A stretch of 7,381 nucleotides of DNA from Burkholderiales bacterium (GTDB lineage: Bacteria > Pseudomonadota > Gammaproteobacteria > Burkholderiales > Burkholderiaceae). A program made the translations under genes and the position numbers. Each line of letters opens with the position of its first letter. The stretch's first letter is position 1. Under the pieces are notes generated by a model. That model did no database searches, had not been told where the DNA came from, and worked only from the letters and a program-made list of their open reading frames with translations. Positions 1 to 5,588 of this stretch are shown piece after piece. The stretch is taken from assembly GCA_947371645.1 (NCBI GenBank), contig CANBQJ010000180.1:1-7381 (forward strand), in the 5' to 3' direction.

Positions 1-320
1 TCGTTGAAGACCGTCGAGTTGCAGGTCACCGTGACCTTCATGCCGAAGTCGGTGCTGAGGTCGATGGTCTGGCTGGTGGCGCTGCAGGCGCTCCAGGTCC
101 CTTGAAGCGCCTGGTACAGGCCATATTCGATGCCGCTGCTGGCGGCCTGGGTGGCGCGCGACACGGCCAGCTCCTGCCCCGAGGTGACCTGCTCCGCAAA
201 GTTCAAGCGCACGATGGCCGCCGCCAGCGTCGCCATGAACACCAGCACCACCAGGGCCGCGATCATCCCCATGCCGCGCTGGGCCGGTGCTGAAGTCGAC
301 AGCTGGGGGGCGGCGCTCAT
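1..320 (-). CDS. mshP: MSHA biogenesis protein MshP, N-terminal part (3' end outside window)
   Basis: The reading frame opens with ATG at 320, in a 4-base ATGA overlap with the mshO stop, and stays open to the left edge for 106 codons. The N-terminus has a 16-residue Ala/Ser/Pro-rich leader ending AQRG, then MGMIAALVVLVFMATLAAAIV, a single membrane helix. It resembles a prepilin but has Ala and not Glu at mature position 5, as in GspK and PilX types. RATQAASSGIEYGLYQAL (about 55-72) is the MshP/PilX-like conserved stretch. Two cysteines (79, 100) are visible. By position after mshO and by these features it is MshP, probably the GspK-like member that caps the priming complex. No ribosome site is visible before the ATG, so translation is likely coupled. 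The C-terminus is cut by the window edge. Confidence 0.8.
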   Translation of the reverse strand, partial: MSAAPQLSTSAPAQRGMGMIAALVVLVFMATLAAAIVRLNFAEQVTSGQELAVSRATQAASSGIEYGLYQALQGTWSACSATSQTIDLSTDFGMKVTVTCNSTVFN

Positions 321-1234
321 GGCACGTTGGAGATGTGGGCGCCGGCCGTGAGGTGAGCCGACTCGTTGTTGCGCATGATCTCGATGTCCAGCGTGACGTA
401 GCCGCTTTGCTGCGTGGCCCCCTGGCTGGGGTCGTAGACGAAGCTGCAGGACTTGACCCGCGTGGCCAGCACCTCCGCCCCCGCCACGGACGGGCACCCA
501 CTGGCATAGCTCACGCTGGGGTAGGCGGCGTTGAAGCCATAGCCCTTGAGGCGGTACAAGGCGCCTGTGCCGTCGCCGTTGCTGTTGCTGCCCACGCCGC
601 TGCACACATAGAACACCGCCTGCTGGCTGTTGGGCACCACCAGGTAGCGCCCACCGTCGTAGCCAGCTGCAAACTGGATGGCATTGACGGTGATGCGGTG
701 TGCGCCCTGCGAGGCCAGGGGCGCCGCCGCGAAGTTGGTGATGGCAGAGCGGTTGGTGCCGTCGTAGACGTCGTTGCCATTCTGGTTGTTGACCACCACC
801 CAGTCGCCCACCGCCGGGGTGACGCTCAGGGTGCTGAGGCTGTCGAAGACGGTCGTGGTCTTGGTGGTGTCCAGCGGGGCGGAGCAGGTGTTGCTGGGCG
901 TGCTGCAACCGGCCGGTGCGTCGTTCACCGTGTCTGCAGCCGAGCGGTAACGCCCGCCAGCCGATGCCGGGATCAGCTCGAAGCAGCTGGTGCTGGCGGT
1001 GCGGATGGAGTTGGGCACGGCACGCTGGATGTCCAGGATCATGCGGCGCACGGCGGTGCTGGACTGGTCCATGAGCTCGGCGCGGGCCTTGACGTTGTTG
1101 TAGGCCAGGGCGCTGGGCTGGATGAACGACACCACGCCCGCCGAGATGATCGCCATGAGCACGATCACCATGGTGACCTCGACCAGGGTGAAGCCCTGGT
1201 GCGCACGCCTGTGGGTGAGGTCGTGCCGCGCCAT
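317..1234 (-). CDS. mshO: MSHA minor pilin MshO (GspJ/PilW-like)
   Basis: A 305-residue minor prepilin. The leader is MARHDLTHRRAHQG, with cleavage at G14/F15, then FTLVEVTMVIVLMAIISAGVV, with Glu at mature position 5. The size fits the GspJ/PilW class, which is the larger minor pilin. DIQRAVPNSIR (about 68-78) is the typical Arg-rich helix end of that class. SQQAVFYVCSGV (about 203-214) followed by GALYRLKGYGF matches the MshO pattern of a Tyr-x-Cys strand followed by a Leu-x-Arg strand. Seven cysteines (84, 110, 117, 211, 247, 263 and the downstream pattern) suggest disulfide stabilisation; the exact pairing is unknown. The ATG at 1234 forms TGATG with the mshD stop; a GTG at 1237 is equally possible. 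No clear ribosome site is seen, so initiation by coupling is likely. It ends in an ATGA overlap with mshP. Confidence 0.87.
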   Translation of the reverse strand: MARHDLTHRRAHQGFTLVEVTMVIVLMAIISAGVVSFIQPSALAYNNVKARAELMDQSSTAVRRMILDIQRAVPNSIRTASTSCFELIPASAGGRYRSAADTVNDAPAGCSTPSNTCSAPLDTTKTTTVFDSLSTLSVTPAVGDWVVVNNQNGNDVYDGTNRSAITNFAAAPLASQGAHRITVNAIQFAAGYDGGRYLVVPNSQQAVFYVCSGVGSNSNGDGTGALYRLKGYGFNAAYPSVSYASGCPSVAGAEVLATRVKSCSFVYDPSQGATQQSGYVTLDIEIMRNNESAHLTAGAHISNVP

Positions 1235-1716
1235 CACGCGTAGGCGGTTCGCCAGCTCACCAGCACGAAGGACTCGTTGCCCCGGCTGACGGTGATGGTG
1301 ATCTTCTTGGCCGCAGCCACGGTGGCCAGCGTGCCGGTGGCCACCGTGATCTTGACCGAATAGCCGCTGAGGGCAGCGATGGCGGTGCCGTCCACGTTGC
1401 AGACCTTGCTGGTGGTGGCGTAGCCGTTGTAGTCGGACAGCTCGTCGAAGGCCGAGCGCTCACAGCCGGTGACCGCGGCGATCGTGCCGGCGGTGTAGGG
1501 CTTGAGCAGGACTTCTTCCATGAGCTGGTCGGCAATCGCTTGAAGTTGGATGCGCACCGTGGGGTCGGCACTGCCACGCGAGCTGGCGCTGAACGCACTC
1601 ATCAAACCCGCCACACCCACGCCGATGACCACAATGGCCACGATCATTTCAATGATCGTGAACCCACGGCTGCGGCGTGTGCGAATGAAGGGGAAAAGCC
1701 CAGGCTTATTCGACAT
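1234..1716 (-). CDS. mshD: MSHA minor pilin MshD (GspI/PilV-like)
   Basis: A 160-residue minor prepilin. The leader is 18 residues and basic (RTRRSRG), with cleavage at G18/F19, then FTIIEMIVAIVVIGVGVAGLM with Glu at mature position 5. The stretch SADPTVRIQLQAIADQLMEEVLLKPY (about 49-74) matches the MshD pattern of Asp-Pro, Arg, then a helix with LMEE and a Lys-Pro-Tyr turn. FDELSDYNGY (about 90-99) is the second MshD-like hallmark. Cys85 and Cys106 flank it and may form a disulfide. Its role, by analogy with GspI and PilV, is in the priming tip complex with MshC, MshO and MshP. A good GGGGAG site supports the start. It overlaps mshC by 11 bases, and its TGA shares one base with the ATG of mshO. 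Confidence 0.88.
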   Translation of the reverse strand: MSNKPGLFPFIRTRRSRGFTIIEMIVAIVVIGVGVAGLMSAFSASSRGSADPTVRIQLQAIADQLMEEVLLKPYTAGTIAAVTGCERSAFDELSDYNGYATTSKVCNVDGTAIAALSGYSVKITVATGTLATVAAAKKITITVSRGNESFVLVSWRTAYA

Positions 1717-2221
1717 GGCCCGTCTCCCCGATCAAGGTGACGTTGGCGCTGGCACCGGAAGGCGTGATGGTGCGGCTGGAGCTGCTCAGGCCCGCCCCAT
1801 CGCTGGTCGCCCGCCCGTCGGGCTGGAAGTAGATGGTGCCCGCCGCAGACACCGTGGTGGTGGCGCTGCTGTTGCTGCTGGTGGCGAACACGCTGTTGCC
1901 GGTGGGGCCCATCAAGGCCGTGTCGCAGGCGGTGGCGGGGTTGGCGCTGGCCACCGTCAGCGTCAGCTGGGTGTTGGAAACATCCGCGCACACCAGGCGG
2001 CGGTGCGCCACGGCCGACTTGGCCGCGAAGCGCAATCCGGCAACGAGGCTGTCGCGCCAGGTGTCGTTGCGCAGGCCCAGGATCACATCGAACTTGGGCA
2101 AGGCCACGGCCGACAGGATGGCCACCAAAATGAGCACGATCGTCAGCTCGATGACCGTGAAGCCGCCTTCCGGCGGCGGCCTTCTGAGCGAGGGGCAGTG
2201 GCCTGCGGGCTCAGTACACAT
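1706..2221 (-). CDS. mshC: MSHA minor pilin MshC (GspH/FimT-like)
   Basis: A 171-residue minor prepilin of the GspH/FimT group, probably part of the pilus-priming complex. A 20-residue leader ends in PEGG, with cleavage at G20/F21 followed by FTVIELTIVLILVAILSAVA, and Glu at mature position 5. Family-typical MshC stretches follow: LVAGLRFAAKSAVAHRRLVCADV (about 59-81), ACDTALMGPTG (about 98-108), IYFQPDGR (130-137), and ETGHVE at the end. Cys78 and Cys99 may pair. The ATG at 2221 is the only start codon between the end of mshQ and the cleavage site in this frame. It overlaps mshQ by 11 bases, and the nearest purine-rich site (AAGGTGG) sits an over-long 12 nt upstream, so translation probably depends on coupling. 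An ATG at 2257 is a less likely alternative. The leader is rather long and contains two cysteines. Confidence 0.85.
   Translation of the reverse strand: MCTEPAGHCPSLRRPPPEGGFTVIELTIVLILVAILSAVALPKFDVILGLRNDTWRDSLVAGLRFAAKSAVAHRRLVCADVSNTQLTLTVASANPATACDTALMGPTGNSVFATSSNSSATTTVSAAGTIYFQPDGRATSDGAGLSSSSRTITPSGASANVTLIGETGHVE
1724..1729 (-). promoter_or_regulatory. Ribosome binding site of mshD
   Basis: GGGGAG on the minus strand lies 7 nt before the mshD ATG, inside the last codons of mshC. It supports independent initiation despite the 11-base overlap. Confidence 0.6.
2162..2177 (-). repeat. Hairpin with GGAA loop inside the mshC leader codons
   Basis: On the mRNA strand GCCGCC, the loop GGAA, and GGCGGC form a perfect 6-bp stem closed by a GNRA-type loop, about 44 nt after the mshC ATG. 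It encodes the Pro-Pro-Glu-Gly-Gly before the cleavage site, so protein constraint plus GC bias could create it by chance. Confidence 0.4.
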
Positions 2222-4880
2222 TGCGGATGTTGACCACCTTCTGCGACTCCGGGGCATAGACCCCGAAAGACGCCCGGGCCTTGGGGTTGCACAGCGTGTT
2301 GGCACCGCAGGAGATGTCCAGCGACTGCAACCAGCTCATGTTGGCCCCCGAAGCGCTGAGGTCCAGCGTGACGTCCACGGTGCCCGTGAAGCCCTTGCCC
2401 GGCGGGTTGAGGATGATGCTGCCGGCGCCATTGCTCAGGCCCACGGTCCTGAGCGAGATGGGCAAGGACGTACCCTGCAAGGTGGCGCCCTTGTGGCTCT
2501 TGAAACTGGCTTTCACCACAGCCCCGTTGGGGATGTTGGCGGCCACCGCGCAGGTGGTATCGCGCGCCGGCACCCAGGCCTTGCCATCCCAATACTGCAC
2601 TTGCAAGGGAATGGCCAGGGCTGTGCCTTCATTGCCGTAGGCATTGGACAGCTTGATGCGGCCGCTGCGCACCAGCACGGTGGGCGTGCTGGTGTTGCTG
2701 CTCACGTCGGCGTCGCTGGCGTTCAAGCCCACGTTCTCCGGCGCAGACAGCTTCTTCGCAGCGCCGAGCGTGTCCGTGATGATGCCCACGCCTTCGCCAT
2801 TGTCAAAGACGGTGTCGGCCAGGCTGTTGCCGCTCATGGTCCCGTTGCTCAAGCCGCTGACGGCAGACACCGTCACGTTGTTGGCCACTCGGTCCGCAGC
2901 CAGGGCTGCTGTGCCATCGTAGTTCTTGGTGATCACATTGGCCGCGTTGAGGGCCTGCACCCTCACGTTGATGGGCTGGCCTGCATAGGCAAAGGACGAT
3001 GTCCCGTCGCTGCAGGGCGGCGAGGCGGTGACGGCAAACTTGGCCGGCACGAACTTCAGGTTGAAGCCGCTGATCAGGCCAGCGGCCACGTCCAGGCCCG
3101 TGCCCATGAAGTTGGTGATACCGGTGGACGCCAGGCTGATGGTGCCCACCTCGTCCCAGCCCACGTTCATGGTCGCGATGTTGCTCACCAGGCTGACGGC
3201 GCTGGTGGTCAGGTCCGGGTTGTTGTTGAGGTTGGCAACGGTGGGCTTGACCACGGTCTTGGTCAGGGCCAGGTTGCCCAGCACCGAAAGGTCAGGGTCC
3301 AGGGCGATGAGGTTGCCGTTGGTGTCTTCGCCTTGAATCTTCAACTGGAAGGACGACCCGGATGGCACCTTGGCGGTGCCAGCGGTCAGGTCGGCGCCAT
3401 TGAGGGACGGAACCAGGCGCAGCTTCTTGGGCACCACGCGTGTCACGACGTCGCCGGTCAGGTTCAGCAAGCCATTGAGCAAGATGTTGCTCACGCCCGC
3501 CACGTTCAGGCTCATCTTGACCGCGCCACCGGCGTTGGCTTTGAAGTTGTTGCTGCCCAGACCCGCCAGGCTCAATCCAATCGGGATGTTGGCCACCGAC
3601 ACGCCATTGGCCAGGCTGTGCGCATTGCCCTGCGAGTCGGTGAGCGAGGGCGCACCACTGGCGCTGAACGTGGCCGTGGCCGTGGCCAGGAGGTTACCCA
3701 CCACAGACAGCAAAGGCGTGCAGACACCCGCCACGGCCACCTGGACGGTCATGGGCTGGGTGGCGCCCACGTAATGGGGTGCCAGCTTGACGACCAGGCC
3801 GGAGGCGGTGGTGGTGATGCTGCAGTTGCTGCTGGTGCTCAATGCACCCAGGGCACAGGTCGTGGCGCTGCTGGCGGTGGCCGATGAGGTGGCCGAGGCC
3901 ACCCAGGTGCCCACGCTGTTGGCCGTGAGCGGCACCTCAGACGAATAGGAGCTGCCGTTGGCGATGGTGTAGGCCGCCGATTTGACGGTGCCGCCATTGG
4001 TCAGCTTCACGTTGCCCGTCACGCCGGCCGTGTAAGGGGTGGTGCAGGCGGCGTTGGCGCAGGCACGCACCCGCAGGTTGGTGGCGGCGCAGGTCACAGG
4101 CTTGGACGTGTCGCCGTAAATTTCAAGGTGGTGCAGCACGCCATTGGGGTTGAGCACCCCGGTGGAGTCATCGTCGTAGCTCAAGCCATCGATGCTCAGG
4201 CTGCGCGTCTTGTAAGAGCAGAAGATGATCAGCGTGCACACCCTGACGCTGGAGGCCTTCAGCGTCATGCTGTTGATCATCACGCCATCGGGCGGCATGT
4301 AGACCACACGCACTGTGTTGGTGGACGTGGCGGCGCCAGCGCCAAACAGCCAACCGAGCAGCGACGTGATGAAACCGTCGGTGTCGTAGCCGCCCACGCA
4401 GGACGTCGTGTTGCTGCCGCAGTTGGCGATGGTCTGCGAACTGCCGTCACTCAGGTTGAAGGTGATGGTGTTGTCGTTGTCGGCCGTGCCCAAGTGCCAC
4501 AGGAAACTGACGTAGTCCGTGCCGTTGGTGTAGTTGATGGTGGTGGACGCGCTGCTGTTGGCGCCATCTTTGGACGACAACTTGCCATAGGCACCCGTGA
4601 AGCCGGTGGGCACGCTGCTGCTGGTGGTGACCCAGGTGCCGCTGTTGAGCGTGCTGGTGCCCTGAGAGATCCCGGCGCTGTTGGCCAGCGTGGCGGTCGC
4701 GAAATCAACGGTCTTCAGGTAGCCCGAGATGAACGTCTGATTGACATAGCCCGTGGCACTCGGGCTCAACACATTGAGCGTGCCGGTAGCCGACCAGGAC
4801 AAGGGCGCCCACAGCCACATCAGGGCAAGGGCCATGATGCGTCGCATCAGGGAGCCTGGGGTGCGGGTGCTGCTGCTCAT
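2211..4880 (-). CDS. mshQ: Exported DUF6701 protein, MshQ-like pilus accessory protein or adhesin
   Basis: An 889-residue exported protein. The signal peptide has Arg-Arg at residues 13-14, a hydrophobic core IMALALMWLWAPL, and a probable cut after SWSA (residue 31). Residues about 32-240 form a beta-rich, Ser/Thr/Gly-rich domain containing YVSFLWHLGTADNDNTITF and ending at LSIDGLSYDDD. From about residue 250 the DUF6701/MshQ signature begins: HHLEIYGD, then a Cys-rich stretch reading RVRACANAACTTPYT. FVPAKFAVT (about 610) and FAYAGQPINVRVQALN (about 630) follow, then YWDGKAWVP near 763, and a C-terminus ending NPKARASFGVYAPESQ...NVY, all typical of DUF6701. The function of MshQ is not well established; a tip or surface role is inferred from size, export and operon membership. 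The start is chosen on AGAGGT 6 nt upstream. Its stop lies inside the start region of mshC (11-base overlap), so it belongs to the minor-pilin block. Its position directly after mshA is unusual compared with Vibrio, where mshQ is last. Confidence 0.82.
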   Translation of the reverse strand: MSSSTRTPGSLMRRIMALALMWLWAPLSWSATGTLNVLSPSATGYVNQTFISGYLKTVDFATATLANSAGISQGTSTLNSGTWVTTSSSVPTGFTGAYGKLSSKDGANSSASTTINYTNGTDYVSFLWHLGTADNDNTITFNLSDGSSQTIANCGSNTTSCVGGYDTDGFITSLLGWLFGAGAATSTNTVRVVYMPPDGVMINSMTLKASSVRVCTLIIFCSYKTRSLSIDGLSYDDDSTGVLNPNGVLHHLEIYGDTSKPVTCAATNLRVRACANAACTTPYTAGVTGNVKLTNGGTVKSAAYTIANGSSYSSEVPLTANSVGTWVASATSSATASSATTCALGALSTSSNCSITTTASGLVVKLAPHYVGATQPMTVQVAVAGVCTPLLSVVGNLLATATATFSASGAPSLTDSQGNAHSLANGVSVANIPIGLSLAGLGSNNFKANAGGAVKMSLNVAGVSNILLNGLLNLTGDVVTRVVPKKLRLVPSLNGADLTAGTAKVPSGSSFQLKIQGEDTNGNLIALDPDLSVLGNLALTKTVVKPTVANLNNNPDLTTSAVSLVSNIATMNVGWDEVGTISLASTGITNFMGTGLDVAAGLISGFNLKFVPAKFAVTASPPCSDGTSSFAYAGQPINVRVQALNAANVITKNYDGTAALAADRVANNVTVSAVSGLSNGTMSGNSLADTVFDNGEGVGIITDTLGAAKKLSAPENVGLNASDADVSSNTSTPTVLVRSGRIKLSNAYGNEGTALAIPLQVQYWDGKAWVPARDTTCAVAANIPNGAVVKASFKSHKGATLQGTSLPISLRTVGLSNGAGSIILNPPGKGFTGTVDVTLDLSASGANMSWLQSLDISCGANTLCNPKARASFGVYAPESQKVVNIRNVY

Positions 4881-4886
4881 GGGATG

Positions 4887-4892
4887 ACCTCT
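4887..4892 (-). promoter_or_regulatory. Ribosome binding site of the mshQ-type gene
   Basis: AGAGGT on the minus strand lies 6 nt before the ATG at 4880. The in-frame ATGs at 4901 (upstream) and 4847 (downstream) have no comparable site, so this decides the start. Confidence 0.65.
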
Positions 4893-4912
4893 GAATCTCA
4901 TGTCGCCACTGT

Positions 4913-4935
4913 GACAAGGGCGCCTGATGCTTGTC
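4913..4935. repeat. Short inverted repeat in the leader of the mshQ-type gene
   Basis: GACAAG at 4913-4918 and CTTGTC at 4930-4935 form a 6-bp inverted repeat with an 11-nt spacer. The spacer begins with the palindrome GGCGCC (4919-4924), which recurs at 4947-4952. The repeat lies in the 169-nt gap between mshA and the mshQ-type gene. It could be an operator-like site or a weak hairpin, or simply chance. I found no convincing -35/-10 pair beside it. Confidence 0.3.
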
Positions 4936-5011
4936 GAGGTGCCGATGGCGCCAAGGTGAGAACAAGGCACGGTCTGATTGAGGAAAATGAACAAATCGGC
5001 AGCTGTGGTGA

Positions 5012-5036
5012 GGCCGGCTCACCCACGGAGCCGGCC
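5012..5036 (-). terminator. Perfect 9-bp stem-loop after mshA, possible attenuator or mRNA-stabilising hairpin
   Basis: GGCCGGCTC at 5012-5020 and its exact reverse complement at 5028-5036 enclose a 7-nt loop, starting 13 nt after the mshA stop. The stem is very GC-rich. On the mRNA strand it is followed by TCACCACAGC and not by a U-run, so it is not a classical intrinsic terminator. A role in partial termination, or in protecting the 3' end of a processed pilin mRNA, is inference. The stem itself is certain. Confidence 0.55.
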
Positions 5037-5049
5037 AGCCCACCCGACA

Positions 5050-5484
5050 TCAGTTGCCGGCAGCGATCGCGGTGAAGGTTGTTGACTGGGAGGTCTTGCC
5101 GTCAGAGTAGGTCAGGTCGCAAGAGAAGGAGGTGCCGTTGACGGCAGACTCGCCTGCACCCACTGCGGTGCTGTAGCCAGCAGGCAGCGCACCGCCCTGG
5201 ATGATGACCGACGCGGTGGCGCAGGTCTTCACTTGCGAGCACTTGGTGCTGTTGAGCACGCCGCTGCTGTTGGTGCCCGTGGTCAGGTTGTTGACGGCCG
5301 AACAGCCTGCGTAATTCAGCGAGTTGGCGCTGGACAGCGCACCGGCCACACCCGCAACGGAGGCCGCCTGGGCGTCGGCGCGCAGGTCGATGAACTTGGG
5401 CAGGGCTGTGGCGGCCAGGATGCCGAGGATGACGATGACCACGATCAACTCGATCATGGTGAAGCCGGCTTGACGTTTGCTCAT
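5050..5484 (-). CDS. mshA: Major MSHA-type pilin (type IV prepilin)
   Basis: A 144-residue type IV prepilin and the probable structural subunit of the pilus. A 7-residue leader ends in Gly, and the prepilin peptidase site G7/F8 is followed by [10 protein letters not shown], with the conserved Glu at mature position 5. The hydrophobic helix runs to about residue 33 (ALPKFIDL), followed by a small Ala/Ser/Thr/Gly-rich globular domain. Four cysteines (61, 82, 88, 122) could form two disulfides in the periplasm and in the fibre. The start is set by a good AAAGGT site 7 nt upstream; the frame stays open far upstream into mshG, but only this start gives a prepilin leader. The short leader, own ribosome site and freestanding position fit the highly expressed major subunit. 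No separate mshB or mshF lies between it and mshG. It could instead be MshB-like if another pilin gene exists elsewhere. Confidence 0.9.
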   Translation of the reverse strand: MSKRQAGFTMIELIVVIVILGILAATALPKFIDLRADAQAASVAGVAGALSSANSLNYAGCSAVNNLTTGTNSSGVLNSTKCSQVKTCATASVIIQGGALPAGYSTAVGAGESAVNGTSFSCDLTYSDGKTSQSTTFTAIAAGN

Positions 5485-5491
5485 GGTGCTT

Positions 5492-5497
5492 ACCTTT
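5492..5497 (-). promoter_or_regulatory. Ribosome binding site of mshA
   Basis: AAAGGT on the minus strand lies 7 nt before the ATG of the pilin gene. It fixes the start at 5484 and directly abuts the G-tract motif. Confidence 0.7.
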
Positions 5498-5522
5498 GGG
5501 TGGGTGTGGAGGGTGGGCGGGG
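5498..5522 (+). other. G-quadruplex-type motif upstream of the major pilin gene
   Basis: Five G-tracts lie in a row on the plus strand at 5498-5500, 5502-5504, 5511-5513, 5515-5517 and 5519-5522, separated by loops of 1, 6, 1 and 1 nt. This meets the usual G3+N1-7 quadruplex rule with one tract to spare. Two more GGG tracts follow at 5526-5528 and 5538-5540. The motif lies in the 104-nt gap between mshG and mshA, directly beside the mshA ribosome binding site. The G-rich strand is the template strand for mshA, so the mRNA carries the C-rich complement. The match to the motif is direct; folding or function is inference. No clear sigma-70, sigma-54 or sigma-28 promoter was found in the same gap. 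Confidence 0.7.
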
Positions 5523-5541
5523 ACAGGGACAGAAACAGGGA
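5523..5541. repeat. Short direct repeat in the mshA leader
   Basis: ACAGGGA occurs at 5523-5529 and again at 5535-5541 on the plus strand. It forms part of a purine-rich (plus) or pyrimidine-rich (mRNA) stretch in the leader of the pilin gene. At seven bases it may be only the by-product of skewed composition. Confidence 0.4.
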
Positions 5542-5588
5542 TAAAGGTCGACGGAAAGGATTCCTGTTGTGTATTTCGGCACGAGACT

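Noticed and set aside
287..1243. A 318-codon plus-strand open frame covering mshO
   Set aside because: It is a low-information translation rich in Gly, Ala, His, Arg and Val. The opposite strand encodes a clear prepilin over the same bases.
3670..3690. Tandem GTGGCC-like triplicate inside the mshQ-type gene
   Set aside because: It encodes an Ala-Thr run in a low-complexity part of the protein. It is only about three units long and has no sign of being a mobile or regulatory repeat.
1833..3887. A 684-codon open frame on the plus strand, antisense to the mshQ-type gene
   Set aside because: The translation is His/Arg/Gly/Ala/Val-rich with no recognisable domain. It exactly shadows well-supported minus-strand genes, and long antisense frames are expected from strong GC bias at third positions.
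4881..4994. Longer mshQ-type protein starting upstream of 4880
   Set aside because: The ATG at 4901 and other upstream starts lack a ribosome site and would push the signal peptide far from the N-terminus. AGAGGT at 4887-4892 fits only the ATG at 4880.
4128..5075. A 315-codon plus-strand open frame over the start of the mshQ-type gene and the gap after mshA
   Set aside because: It has no domain or signal peptide, its composition is that of an antisense shadow, and it runs through the stem-loop and into the 3' end of mshA.
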